NCBI RefSeq assembly: GCF_963675165.1
Contig: NC_087378.1
Span: 7,116,073-7,180,072 of the forward strand
Direction: 5' to 3'
From: Halichondria panicea
Lineage: Eukaryota; Porifera; Demospongiae; Suberitida; Halichondriidae
Length of the DNA stretch: 64,000 nucleotides
The position numbers were made by a program, and so were the translations under genes. This document shows, piece after piece, positions 12,701-24,764 of this stretch. Position 1 is the stretch's first letter; every line of letters starts with the position of its first letter. The notes beneath the pieces are model-generated. The model did no database searches, had not been told where the DNA came from, and was given only the letters and a program-made list of their open reading frames with translations.

Positions 12701-12935
12701 CTTGGGCCCAATAACTTCAAAACGAACACCAGCAGGCACAGTTCGAACATCAATTTTACATTGTGTGTATCCTCCTATGACTTTGCACATTGCAAATCGA
12801 TTCCCTTTATTCAGGTATTTTTCTTTTAGCTCCACACATTGAATAACCAATTCCTGTGGTACAGATGGGATAGAGAGGGTCATCTACATTGCATTGCATC
12901 ACATGCACACAAACTACCTTTTGATGTGTTGCCAT
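9704..12935 (-). CDS. SHFL-like zinc ribbon + ZU5 + UPA + Death domain fusion protein
   Basis: Nine exons join in phase: 12935-12918, 12883-12653, 12591-11541, 11283-10789, 10674-10646, 10578-10432, 10380-10167, 10110-9793 and 9732-9704, giving about 843 residues. Residues ~115-300 match vertebrate Shiftless (SHFL): LTEAVLRQ, FACLRCNHFWWRKV, CKDCWVKYDALP, DKEFGRGRY, further CxxC pairs, and FNPSTAHVSTGSTER. SHFL binds RNA and blocks programmed -1 frameshifting and some virus replication. A Ser/Asp-rich linker (300-430) follows. Next come a ZU5 domain (~434-598; GIHVTIPPNAIHQGDEV), a UPA-like segment (~600-730) and a Death domain (~755-833; LVPNWRELAINLGV). ZU5-UPA-Death is the known supramodule of UNC5, PIDD and ankyrins. 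There is no signal peptide or membrane span. The last intron uses a weak donor (gtcaac); without it the frame ends at 9758. Exon 5 is only 29 nt and is the least certain. Confidence 0.8.
11316..11520. mobile_element. MITE between the SHFL and ZU5 exons
   Basis: Inverted ends ccttaaggtgacatattttc and its complement gaaaatatgtcaccttaagg lie at 11316 and 11520. TA dinucleotides flank them (11314-11315 and 11521-11522). Both tips carry the palindrome ccttaagg. The TA flanks suggest a Tc1/mariner-type origin (inference). It fills most of the intron that joins the two halves of the fusion gene. Confidence 0.65.
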
Positions 12936-13080
12936 TGCTCTGGCTCTTGCTGTACTGTCTCTTTACTAGCAGCAGGAGTTTATTTTGGGGGTGTGCCAGA
13001 GCCTTACCCAGGAGTGCATGAATAACACTGATATTATTCATAATCATAGACCATAGACAATACTGCTAGATCTATAGATC

Positions 13081-15903
13081 TGTCACTGGAAAAATGGTCC
13101 TGAAAAAACTGGTCCGGGGACCAATTTTTTCAATGAAAATTTTGGTCCGGGGACTGAAATTTTCAGAAAAAATTGGTCCCCCCCTGAAATAATCAGTCCG
13201 CCTAGACAAAAAGACGTCTCTGGACCAGGAGCGTATGTAGGGCAACCTAGGGTCCTCTCCACATCATATTACGACATACAGATACGCACATACCCATGTA
13301 CAGGGATGCAGTCACATAATATTCAGGAACTATAGCAGCCTAGCTTGTCAGCCAGGTGTACTAGATAGAGCTGCAGCATGTGAACCTTGAGGCCTCCACA
13401 TTCTTAAGACTCAAGTGTTTCAAAAGAAAGATCTATTAACGATTGACAGTTTTATAGCTTGATAAAATAATGTTACTACTACTACGTATAATTATAATGC
13501 CGAAGTTCTGTCCGGGAATAGATACAGACGGTACGGGTGCATGGTTCATAGTTTATGGACGGTTAACAGTTACGTCTTAGACTGGTTTAGCACTGCACTG
13601 CATACAGTGCCAAACAGCTGATTTTTTGAGAAAAGCAGCAGGAACGTTCACACAGGTGTCATAATGATATACCACTCCTTGCATGTGCTGCATTCCACCC
13701 AGTTTTCCATAGTCGCCATCTCTGGCATTCCAGGTGAGCGGAGGTTGTGTGAGCGGAGTCTTCAAGAGGGGATTCCAGGTGAGCAGAGGTTATGTGAGCA
13801 GAGTCCTCAGGAGGAGAGTGAGCAGAGTCCATTGATCCAGAATCGCAAGTAGGTGGATCGTTGTATGGCTTGAGATGGGGTCCTGACACTAGTACTGTCT
13901 TTGATCCATCGCTTATCTCATATGCACCTCGTGGTTTAACAGAGATGATTTTGTAAGGGCCAGTGTACCTCTTCTTCAGCTTCCCACCTTTTGTCTTTTT
14001 GCGAGTATGATTTAGTTTCAGGACTAATTGACCAACCATATATCTCTTAGGCTGTGCATGTTTCTTATCATACAGTTCCTTCTGTTTCTTTTGGGCGGCA
14101 AGAATATAGGTTTTTGCTTGGCTCAGTCGTACATGATTGTGTTCACGAGTACGTGTAACATCTAGATTGGGCATTTGCTGCTGATACTCGCGAGCAGCTT
14201 GGTCAGGAGAAATGCTTGAGACTTCTACATCAATGGGAAGAGTAGCTTGACGATTGAACATGAGTTCAAAAGGAGTAAACTTTGTTGAATTATGACGAGA
14301 GGTATTGTATGCGAAAACACATGTGTCCAGGTAGCTACTCCAGTCTTCTAGCATGTTTTGCAACGTCTGATTGAAACGCTTGTCCAAGCCGTTAGTCTAT
14401 AAAATAATATTATAGTTGAAAATACATTTTAAATATAGGATATATCAGGAGGATATGCACCTATGTATCCTCCGCTATGCCATGATTACTTTGAGGCATA
14501 GCCAAGGGGTATATAACCACGGTATAGCGGAGAATATAATTATGGGTGCATATCCTCTGAGTACAAGTGTGATATAATTATAGTTTTAAAACTGTAGTGC
14601 ATACCTGAGGGTGGTAAGGAGTTATAGGGGGCCCTGGATCCCCAGGAGAGAACAGAGACTATAGTGTCTAAATCATTGTTGAATTCACGTCCTTGATCTG
14701 AGAGAATTACCCGAGGCAGACCCATTCTCATAAATACCTAAGAAGGAAAAGTGTGTGATCATTATTTATTGCCCGTGCGTGCATGCAGTGGGTGCATTGT
14801 GCATGTGTGTGGCATTCATACATAATTTATACCTTGAACAATGATGTTGCTACTGATGATGCACTCTTGTCAGGTGTAGGAATAGCTTCTATATACCCAC
14901 TTGGTAAAGTAATCGCTCATGGTTAAGATGTAGCGGGAACCATCGTTAGCAGTTGGAGAGAGAGGACCAACAAAATCAATTCCTAGCATGTACCAAGGAA
15001 ACTGCACACAGATGGGGTGAAGTTCGGGCCTGCCAGTAGTTAGCTTTCGATTAACTCGCTGGCAAATGTCACAAGTAGACACCTATAAAGTAGACACATA
15101 AATATTGAGGGAAGGTATTCCTGTTTGATAACTTTGTATACATGTAGGTGTAACAATAATACAGAACCAAGTTGACATCCCAATAATTATAGATATTGAC
15201 TATTATGTGCACTAAAATACAAGGACAGATGAGCAAATCTACTAACCATTTCTTTCACATCCTTTACCATGCCATGCCACATGTAACGCTCCTTAATTCG
15301 GGCAAGTGTGCGAGTCACCCCCATATGTCCAGATGTTTCATCAACATGGCAAGCGAACAGTATTTTCTTTCTCTCTCTTCGGTTGATAATGTATCGGATC
15401 AACACATCATCCTAAAATATCGAGAAGGCAATAATTATATAGGAGCTATAATACCAGAAGAATCGAACATAGATGACGCGTTATATATACCTAGAGATGG
15501 CCACTCCTGTAATGATTGTAATTTCAACTACATTACAGATACACCAACTCACTCTGTCCTTTCTCTTGTGTTTGTACATGAAGTCACCATTGTTCACTAC
15601 AAACTGCTTGGCCTTTCTTCTGATGACCCTTTTTCTTCCCTCTTTACAGTTATCAGGGTACTCCTTGGTGGTGACATAGTGGAATACCTCTTCTATCAGC
15701 TCTTCCTCCCCTGTGTGTAGCTCAAGCTCCATAAGAATAACTGGAACAAACTTTTCAGCTGCATCAAAAGCTGTGCAAGTTGCGCAGCAACCAGGACTAC
15801 TTTTTTCGAGGGCGGACCAACATTATCAGCTAAAATTGGTCCGGGGGACCGATAATTTCAGTCCGGGGACTGAAATTATCGGCGGACCAAAATTTTCGTG
15901 ACA
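13081..15903 (-). mobile_element. Fossil integrase-bearing element, Ginger/gypsy-integrase type
   Basis: Between tgtcac (13081) and gtgaca (15898-15903), with related subterminal repeats built on ggtccgggg at 13110-13195 and 15800-15895, lies a minus-strand integrase-related region. Recognisable parts, in order from 15732 down to 13659, are an N-terminal H2C2-type zinc finger region, a DDE-type core and a C-terminal domain. The coding parts are separated by gaps that look like introns, which fits Ginger-type integrases and their domesticated relatives (KRBA2/GIN-like) better than an LTR retrotransposon. I find no reverse transcriptase, no LTRs and no clear target duplication. It looks incomplete, with a few interruptions. 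Age cannot be judged without other copies. Treat as a fossil. Confidence 0.6.
14446..14560. mobile_element. MITE nested in the integrase element
   Basis: A 115-bp inverted-repeat element. The left arm starts caggaggatatgcacctatg and the right arm ends with its near complement gggtgcatatcctctga. The arms are about 38 bp with a short spacer. It sits in a non-coding gap of the fossil integrase element, so it is the younger of the two. Confidence 0.6.
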
Positions 15904-16093
15904 GCTAGATTTTAAATTCAACTGTCCAGGCTCCGGTTTTTTTCCACTCTGCTGTAGTACTGGGTCAGGGTTGCTTGGACACCAGAACCAAAATAAGGGG
16001 AAAGGTCCTCGGTAGAACTAGCTATGTTTTTTTGCTTGAAATTAATTAAGGAAAAGGTCGCTATGTTTCAGAATCGTGAATGTCTTTAAAAAC

Positions 16094-19000
16094 ATGTCTC
16101 TTCACCCTCCCTCCTTTTTCTCTGCTCCTAGACCAGCTGCTAAGGCCACGACTATTCAAGCACAGCAGCAGATAAATGAGCCTGCAAGACCTCCAACTGA
16201 AGATGAATTGGCTGCATTGAAGAGAGAGAACATTGCGCTGAAGTGAGTCACTCGACGTGGCCGGCCTGGGTTGTATAGTTTGATCTACAGGTGGCCTCTG
16301 TGAATTTTTACTTCGTAAATTTATATACACAATACAGAATGTCTCTACCGGCTTTATAACTTTCATCTCTACAGACAACGGCTAAGCTCCACTGCCGTGT
16401 CTGGGGGTGTGCTGGCCCCACCCACCAGCCCAGCCATCCTGACTGCCGACCTGCTCCAGGTTGAGGCCCACCTCCAGAGCCGAGTACGACTGTTGGAGGG
16501 TGAGAGGAACGAGTTGGTACGAGAGTTGGAGAGAGGGAAGTTGTTGCTGAGTGAGAGGGAGGAGAGACATGTTGCAGAGCAGGCGGAGATTAGACTGGCC
16601 CACAAGGCAGCCATCAGCAAGGTGCATGTAACAACAGTGAGAAGAGTCCCTGTAGTCTTATTAAACTAGCTACTTATTATAAGCTAGCCGCACGCTGGTG
16701 CACACAGTCAATGAGCTACATACGTGTAGAAGTGGCTCACCAAGACTTCCCTAAGTATGCATTAGTAAATTAAATATATAATTATTGTTGTTCCTGTTGT
16801 AGGTGCAGTTGGAGAAGGACAGATTAGCGGAGGAGCACAACAGCTGTCAGGAGGAGAGTCGGATGAGGATTGATACACTCCAGACACAACTCACCACCTC
16901 TCAACAAGAGTGTGGGGCTCAAGTGGAAGAGCTCAACACTGGACTAGAGCGACTGGAGCAAGCCAATGCAGGTAAATTGTAGTCATTGCTGTGAACCTCT
17001 AGATAAGCTAGAGCTTTCAAAACTTTTTAATGAGCTGAGGTATTTTAATTGAAATTCAGGTGGAAATTATTATAGTTTACGAGCTTATGTTATCATTAAT
17101 TCTGTAGAGTTGCATGTGGTGATGGGCATAATGGAGGTGTCTCCTTCACACTGTTACTAACCTGTTACAGCTCTTACGTTGAGACTAGAGCAGGAGACAA
17201 GTACACACGATGAACTGACCTCACAGCTTAGAGGGCAGCTGGTGGCAAGTGAGACAGAGAAACAAGCACTCAGTGAAGAACTAAATGAGCAAATTAAGTA
17301 AGTGCATTTTATTCACAGCTTGAAACATGTACTCACTGGTGTATGCATACACTGTAGACACCTTCAGAGTGAGTTGGACCTCCGTTGCCAGAGAGTGAGC
17401 GAGCTAGAGTCATACCTGGGTGGGGAAATCCCGGTCGTAAGGGGAGAGGGACTGGGGAGGGGCGTAACCTGGATAGATGAACGGGAGACACTCTTCAAAA
17501 CGCTTTCTGTGAGTAGACAGCTAGGGGCTGTTGTAGTCTATGTTTAAGTAAGGTTATCCATGCCCTAAACAGTACTTTGGGCCAATTGCTTTGTGCTTTG
17601 AGCTCAGTCACTATAATGGCCACTATAATTATGTGCTTACTGGCTTCTAGCTTAGCTGCTACAGAGTGTTAGTGTATCCACCCTTAATTGATAGTACCAT
17701 TTGACCATTTCTGTCTGGTGGTCCAGGAACAAGAGAGTGGTTTGGAGAGGCTGACGTCTGAGAACAAGCTAGTCAATATTCGACTGTCCTCTCTCTCTGA
17801 GATACTCTCCATTCAAGAGGCTGAGGTGGCCAAGGTGCAGCACACACTCTTATTAATAAGAGACTTAAGATTACACAAACAACTTTACAAACTAACCCAA
17901 TTACTTCAATTTTACATAATTACATATGTAAATGCCTTCTAGATTCTTGTCTACTCCAGGCTTTGCTTATGTACCCAAACTTACACTAGTTATACCAAAC
18001 GCTTATACACACGCTCTGCTCTCACTCTCCCTCCCAGCAGGGGGCGGGCATTGATGGTGATAACAAGGCTAGTATGGTCAAGAGTCTCCTCACCCGCTGG
18101 AGAGAGAAAGTGTTTGTGTTGATGCTGCAACAGAAACTGTGGCAAATGGAGGAATCAAAAATGTCCAGGGAACACGAGAAAGAGGTATAACAGTGTTATT
18201 TCCGTACATTTACATACCCATGCAAGCTCATAGCACTGTGTATGTACACTTTTTGCCGAGCAGACAGCAACAAAAACACATTACAAAATTGTTCCCCTCC
18301 TCAGAGGCTGTCCCTGTTGGACCAGATTGCTTGTCTGGAGAGAGAGAGGGAGAGGCTCTCCCACACACTTACTGACAGGACAGCAGAGCTACAACTGGAG
18401 ATCAACAAAACAGAGGTACGTACGTAAGATCACACTTCCTACAATTCAGTTTCATTTCCTACATGTGTACAATGTATTTGTTTCTTAGAACTGCAATAGG
18501 ACTTTGACTGCATGTATGTTGCCTGCTGTGTAGAAATTCCATTCACATAAAACAGTAGTACTTTTGATTGATTCTTGATTTACAGGATTTGACGAAAGGG
18601 CTTGATATTGCCCACACAACCATAGACCACTTAAACGCCCAGCTCACAGACCATGTCACTCAGGCCTGTCATCTCAAAGCAGCTGCTCAAGAAATGGCCG
18701 AACACTTTAACACACACAGGGGTGTCTTTGCTCAGGCCCTCACAAGAGCAGCTGGGCTAGACCAGAGACTCACCTTCGCTACTAGACGCATAAGCTCTCT
18801 ATCAGGTACTGCTGAAAGTATTAAAGGTCTTAAAATTCATTGTTGTTTCATTTCTTTCAGCGTCTCTGTCTTGTAAACTGGCCATGCTCCATTCTCGTAC
18901 AAAACCTTCCCCATCAGCTACAGAGTTTGGATGTCAGACTGATACTACAGTGGAACCTGATCAAACAGACCTATCAAGGCAAGCTAACCATTCACAGCTT

Positions 19001-21401
19001 TGCGATCTTAAAAAATACCCATTTTTATTGCGTGTGTATTTACTTTACTATAAGCATTAAATTTTAGGCACCACTGTGTGTACTTGATCTCTAGTAATGG
19101 TGATCATTAGTGGATGAGTTAGCCTATTACTAGTGGTTGTCTCGTAGCTTTTCCCCTGTAAATGCTATGAGAATGTGTTAATTAATGCATGCAGTTTCTC
19201 TCGGGAGCAGCTAGAACGTGAAGTGAGGTCTCTTGTGGTTGAAAGGGACACTCTGGTGGCTCGGCTGAGGGAGAGCACACAGTCATTCCAGCAACAGCTG
19301 GCAAGTCTCAACGAGACCAGTGAGTCCAGCCTGAGGGCAAAGTATTAATTATTGACAGTATGTATGACCTTTAAGTATAGTGTGTATGTATACATGTACC
19401 AGGAGTGCAAAAAAGTACAAAAAAGGGAAGGAGCTTCTATACATTTAACGGTGTAAAAAAACTGTTGTCTAAGTAGCCTCCTACATAGTGAAGTGGGCGT
19501 GGTGACGATGCTATAATGTCTAAGTGGTTTTATCAAATTTCCTTAATGCAATGTAGTGGGGACACACGAAACCCACAGTGTTTACCACAAACTTTACTCT
19601 GCTTAGTATAGTATTGTCGTGTATGTTTAGCCACAGGTGCTTGTATTGCACAGGTCAGTCCAGACCGACTTTATAGAATGTAGTGGGGACACACGAAACC
19701 CACAGTGTTTACCACAAACTTCATTCACTATACTCCCCATATAATTATAGTATTGTCGTGTATGTTTAGCCACACATGCATGTATTGCACAGGTCAGTCC
19801 AGACTGTCTGTACTGGAGGGAGCTCTGGTGGAGGTCAGACAAGAAGGGGCATCACTGGAGGAACAGCTGAGTGAGTTACAGACCCTCCATGGCCGTGTGG
19901 ATGGTGAGAGACACTCACTTGGGGAGACAGTGGAGGAACTGAATGCAGAGCTGAGAAGAACACAGGCCACTCTGGAAACTAGTAAGATTCGCTGTACGTA
20001 ACTTGTTGGCTACCATAAAGTCAGTTCTAGCCGCCGATTTTTCTCACATAGTAGCAAGCTTCTGCCCCAGTATCTGTTATGTGCTAGCTACTAACTGGTT
20101 TGTTTGTTTCTTGCTGCGTGTATAATCTTTGCTATCCTATCCTACATGTATGAAAACTCAGCCTAGGAATTAATGAGGCTAGGTTAGTCTGTTGTGTGGT
20201 GTCTCATGTTAACTGCACACAGAAATACAGTAACGTTTCTGTACTTCTATAATGTCTAAATCTCATAACAATGACATTATCTTTCACTCAGGGGTGGAGA
20301 CGGCCGTCCAGAAGCAGAGACAGGAGAGTATGAGTGAGCTGGCTGAGATGGAAGCTTTGGTCAATGTAGCCAGGAGAGAGCATGCGAAGGCAGTGGTTCA
20401 GCTGCAGCAGTTACAGAGGCAACTAGACAGAGATAAACACAGGGCAGTGGAGGCCATGGAGATGAGCAAGGCCAAGCTGGAGCACGAGTTGGAGGCATGC
20501 CGGAAGAAACTACACACAACACAAGTGGAGAGGAATCTACTTATGGTAAGCATCTACACTATGCCTGAGCTCACTACTCGCCCAGAAATGACATCACTTA
20601 CAACAAAACCCCGTGCTGGTTAAGGTGCTGCTTAACCTTCTCCCTCATACGCTCGGCCATCTAAGGAATCAGAGGTACGTGCAAGGTTGTCAGTGGGACA
20701 CGCAGCAAGGACACCCATTGAGACTGACATGATCTCAGCAGAATCTCATTTCACAATGAATGGACAGTAATCTATTTACAATTAATCTACCATATACACG
20801 TACCCTTAAGTTCTCTGCCACTCTCATTACTGTACACACTATACATGTGTACAGTGTATGTGTAGCTAGCACATGGTTGTGGTACTCTAGACTACTATAA
20901 CCTAACCATTGGCTTTCTACTTTAATTTGTATTCCGGCCATCAGCCTAGCGTAAGCCATTTACACCCCACCCCTATTCCCCACCCCTATTAGTGCAGCAC
21001 ATTCAACCCAACGTATGTACGGTATGGGTACGTTGGCTGATTACCTTTGCTGTTGCTGAAAAGAACCATGTCAATAATTATGACATCACACATTATATAT
21101 AGCTACTAGGGCTGTCATGATTATCTATACTGATCCTCTCCCACTGCAGACTACTCTGAGGCAAGAAGGAATTGTGCTACCAGGGAAGCAGCTGCCTGTA
21201 CAAAGACAGTCTGAAGAAAGAGTGGACAACGATGCTAACACCCAAGATTCCCCTACTATAATCCAATCACCTCAAGTTACTCATGAACTTGCTCCACTTA
21301 GAGACAATATTTTAGAGACTACCGACTTTAGAACAGTTTTGAAAGACTTGCAAATGCTCTCAGCATCATTACTAGAAATGGACAATGAAGAAACAGTGTA
21401 A
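16094..21401 (+). CDS. CCHCR1: CCHCR1, coiled-coil alpha-helical rod protein
   Basis: Fourteen exons join in phase to 788 residues (human 782 as I recall): 16094-16242, 16375-16621, 16803-16971, 17171-17297, 17358-17508, 17727-17834, 18038-18184, 18305-18415, 18586-18805, 18861-18978, 19195-19319, 19793-19981, 20292-20545 and 21150-21401. The product is almost entirely heptad coiled coil. Family signatures are LLTRWREKVFVLMLQQK (exon 7), VARREHAKAVVQLQQLQRQL (exon 13), TLRQEGIVLP and VLKDLQMLSASL at the C-terminus. CCHCR1 is a centriole and P-body associated protein that helps centriole duplication. The start at 16094 is chosen because the frame reads straight through a splice-like tag at 16129-16131. 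Intron 10 appears to be GC-AG (AAG then gcaagc at 18979). The 3' part is duplicated downstream. Confidence 0.85.
19553..19807. repeat. Tandem duplication of an intron end with its splice acceptor
   Basis: Two copies of a ~127-bp block lie head to tail in CCHCR1 intron 11, at about 19553-19679 and 19680-19807. Each starts tgtagtggggacacacgaaa and ends with ttgcacag followed by gtcagtccagac. The second copy supplies the real acceptor and first bases of exon 12 at 19793. The first copy keeps the acceptor and 12 exon bases, then meets the second copy. The copies differ at scattered positions, so the event is not brand new. Confidence 0.8.
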
Positions 21402-21470
21402 AATAATACGTATACAAATGTACGTATAATTATGAATGTATAACAAAAATAAAATTGTTGATATATAGAT

Positions 21471-22293
21471 CTATCCTTGTTCATAACAGTATGTTTGTGC
21501 GCATGTATCGAGGCCAACTTCTTCCAGTGCTGTGGCCAGTGTTGCATACGTGCAGGAGTCACCAGCTTTACTTTTCCACATCTGAAACATCTCCATTGGT
21601 TTGAGGTGGTGTTCTATGTTGTGGTCATCTTTGATTGTGTTTTTGAGGTCCTTGTACTTCATTCCTAATGCCACACCAACATTCATCCACTTGTCTCCAA
21701 GCTCGTTGCCAATTTTCATGAAAACTTGATCACTCTCGATCTTTCCTGGCTTTAACACTTTTGCTCTCTTTGGGCTGACAGCAGGTGGGTCACTCACGTG
21801 TTTTTGACCAGATTGTTTTGCCTCTTCAGTGTTAGTAGCAGATGCACTCTTTCTCTTCTCATTACTTCCTGTAGGCCTTGCTGATGCATTTTGTGCACCT
21901 GTAGTCATTGAATTATATTATAATTATGATCAGGTATATACATTGTACAAAGTCTAGTCAGCGATAATACTATAGCATACCCTGTCTTAAGACATCGCGT
22001 TCTATCTGTTTTGCCAGCCCATGTCTCCCAACAGATAGAGAGCATAAAGAAGCACACACCTTCTCCCAGGTTGGCTCCGCTTCTATAAAAAACCATTTTT
22101 GAATCATTTCCAACAGAGCTTTATAATCGTTTCCTGGTCCAGCTCTACGACCAATTTCCTCCAAAGTGCCCGTATCGATCCTCAAAGCCAATCCAATATT
22201 GTACCACTTGGTCATTGCGAGAGACAACTGCTTACAGACAAGGCCTATGTCATTCCGGCACAGGATGGATGTGAGTGGACCACCCTCGCTCAT
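21471..22293 (-). CDS. Double Death-domain protein
   Basis: Two exons, 22293-21981 and 21898-21471, join in phase 1 to 246 residues. Exon 1 encodes one Death-fold domain (WYNIGLALRIDTGTLEEIG, PTWEKVCASL, LAKQIERDVL). Exon 2 begins with a basic linker (SPKRAKVLKPGKI) and encodes a second, different Death domain (DKWMNVGVALGM, LKPMEMFQMW, YATLATALEEVGL). There is no signal peptide, membrane span or enzymatic domain, so this looks like an intracellular adaptor. It lies tail to tail with CCHCR1, only 69 bp away, and is the first of the Death genes in the island. A close relative is at 34396-35191. Confidence 0.8.
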
Positions 22294-22860
22294 TGCAAAT
22301 TCAGTATAATAATAAATTAGAGAGCCCGCCAAAATGTGATGATTCTCTTTGGGGTAAGTAGCCTCGATTCCAGGCCGATTATACGGTGGCCCTGAGAGCT
22401 AGCTACTAGTAGTGGACATTCGAAGTACGGCAGGTTGGCTATTAGCTATTTAGCTTTCTAAGTAGATAGTTGGCTTAGCTAGCTAGCTATCTAGTTGGTG
22501 ACCTTTAAACTCTAAACGGAATGTCAATAAAATAATATGAACCAAAACTGAAAGTATAATATCTCCCAATGTTTTCACCCTCCATCCTCGCCCTTCCCCC
22601 CCCCCATTACCCTCATAATCAAATTATTTTTAAACCATTTCAAATTATTTTTAAACCCTAGCCCATAGACATTCCTTTTTTGTAAGCGTAAAAATCCCTA
22701 TTTGGAACTCCCTTCCCCTAAATGTTATCAGTATAACCCTAGCCCATCTGCTTTCAAACTCTCCCTGTCAAACTAGTAACATAATTATATAAGTTACAAC
22801 TTTTCCTTTTTTCACTTAAGTACAAGTACCTGCATGCACCTGCACCTGCACCTGCACCTT
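22294..22860. other. Intergenic, MITE fragment only
   Basis: This contains the upstream side of the double-Death gene and a solitary half of a TAGCCTCG-type MITE near 22358-22385 (gcctcgattccaggccgatt). Short direct repeats of caaattatttttaaac lie near 22619 and 22639. A stretch of acctgcacctgcacctgcac ends just before the CCHCR1 duplicate. No gene is seen. Confidence 0.5.
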
Positions 22861-24278
22861 TACTTTTGATGGTGATGATAAGGCCGCTAGTATGGTCAAG
22901 AGTCTCCTCACCCGCTGGAGAGAGAAGGTGTTTGTGTTGATGCTGCAGCAGAAACTGTGGCAAATGGAGGGATCAAAAATGTCCAGGTAACACGAGAAAG
23001 AGGTATAACAGTGTTATTACCTACATAGCCATGCAAGCTCATAGCACTGTTTATATACTTTTAGCCGAGCAGATAGCAACAAACCATCCGCCATTATTGA
23101 CAAATTGTTCCCCTCTTTAGAAGCTGTCCCTGTTGGACCAGATTGCTTGTCTGGAGAGAGAGAGGGAGAGGCTCTCCCACACACTCACTGACAGGACAGC
23201 AGAGCTACATCTGGAGACCAACAAAACAGAGGTACGGCAGTGGTTTAGCTGCAACAGTTACAGAGGCAACTGGACAGAGATAAACACAGAGCAGTGGAGG
23301 CCATGGAAATGAGCAAGGCCAAGTTGGAGCACGAGTTGGAGGCGTGCAAGAAGAAACTACACACAACACAAGTGGAGAGGAATCTACTTATGGTAAGCAT
23401 CTACACTATGCCTGAGCTCACTACTCGCCCAGAAATGACATCACTTACAACAAAACCCCGTACTGGTTAAGGTGCCACTTAACCTTCTCCCTCATACGCT
23501 TGCCATCCAAGCAATCAGAGGTACAAGGTTGTCAGTGGGACACGCAGCAAGGACACCCATTGAAATTGACCTGATCTCAGCAGAATCTCATTTCACAATG
23601 AATGCACAGTAATCCATTTACAATTAATTTACCACATACGCGTACCCTTAAGGTCTCTGCCACTCTCATTACTGTACACACTATATACACTATAATACAT
23701 GTATACAGTGTATGTGCAGCTAATAATTATAGCATATAGTTTTTTGTTGTTGTGGTATACTCTACATGTAACCTATAACCATTGGGCTTTCTACTTTAAT
23801 TTGTGTTCCGGCCATCAGCCTAGCGTAAGCCATTTACACACCACCCCTATTAGTGCAGCACATTCAACCCAACGTATGTACGGTATGGGTACGTTGGCTG
23901 ATTACCTTTGCTGTTGCTGAAAAGAACTATGTCAATATGACATCACACATTATATATAGCTATATACTAGGCTGTGTCATGATTATCTATACTGATCCTC
24001 TCCCACTGCAGACTACTCTGAGGCAAGAAGGAATTGTGCTACCAGGGAAGCAGCTGCCTGTACAAAGACAGTCTGAAGAAAGAGTGGCCAAAGACAATGA
24101 TGCTAACACCCAAGATTCCCCTACCATGATCCAATCACCTCAAGTTACTGAGACTATTCATGAACTTGCTCCACTTAGAGACAATATTTTAGAGACTACC
24201 GACTTTAGAACAGTTTTGAAAGACTTGCAAATGCTCTCAGCATCATTACTAGAAATGGACAATGAAGAAACAGTGTAA
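22861..24278 (+). pseudogene. Truncated tandem duplicate of CCHCR1 3' exons
   Basis: Copies of CCHCR1 exon 7 (about 22866-22990), exon 8 (23121-23231), the second half of exon 13 (about 23242-23393) and the last exon (24012-24278) lie in order with their introns, at visibly high identity to 18045-21401. An internal deletion fuses exon 8 directly to the middle of exon 13, dropping exons 9-12. The exon 7 copy carries an in-frame stop (AGG TAA where the parent has AGG GAA). The last exon is still open and encodes 88 residues. It has a few residues more than the parental exon (VAKDNDAN and TETIHEL against VDNDAN and THEL). Confidence 0.85.
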
Positions 24279-24764
24279 ATAATATGTATACGTGAATGTA
24301 AATTATATAAAGTGAAATCGAAGTTGTCACGTTGACCTAGATCTTGTTGGCATGGGATCTAATGAGATTAGCTAAGTCAGACAGACAGAGGTTCAAGTAA
24401 CAACAATCGAAATCAGTATACACACGGAGACACACATGCTATTTATACAAAACGGAAAACCAGAAGAAGTTTCTAGAACACCTTACTGAATAAGGTCAAG
24501 CAACTAAAGCTACCCGGTACCACTAGAACTTGTGACAGTTCACTATTTGACAAATCACAAGCTATCTAAAACCATAGTACGAGTGTTAATGTCCTTTCCA
24601 CAGACCTATTATTGTTCATAACAGTATGTTTGTGCGCATGTAACGAGGCCAACTTCTTCCAGTGCTGAGGCCAGTATTGCATACGTGCAGGAGTCACCAG
24701 CTTCACGTTTCCACTTTTGAAACATATTCATTGGTTTGAGGTGGTGTTGTATTGTGGGATTATT

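Noticed and set aside
13577-15720. The integrase region as an intact LTR retrotransposon
   Set aside because: No reverse transcriptase, no LTR pair and intron-like gaps are seen; treated as a fossil integrase-type element.
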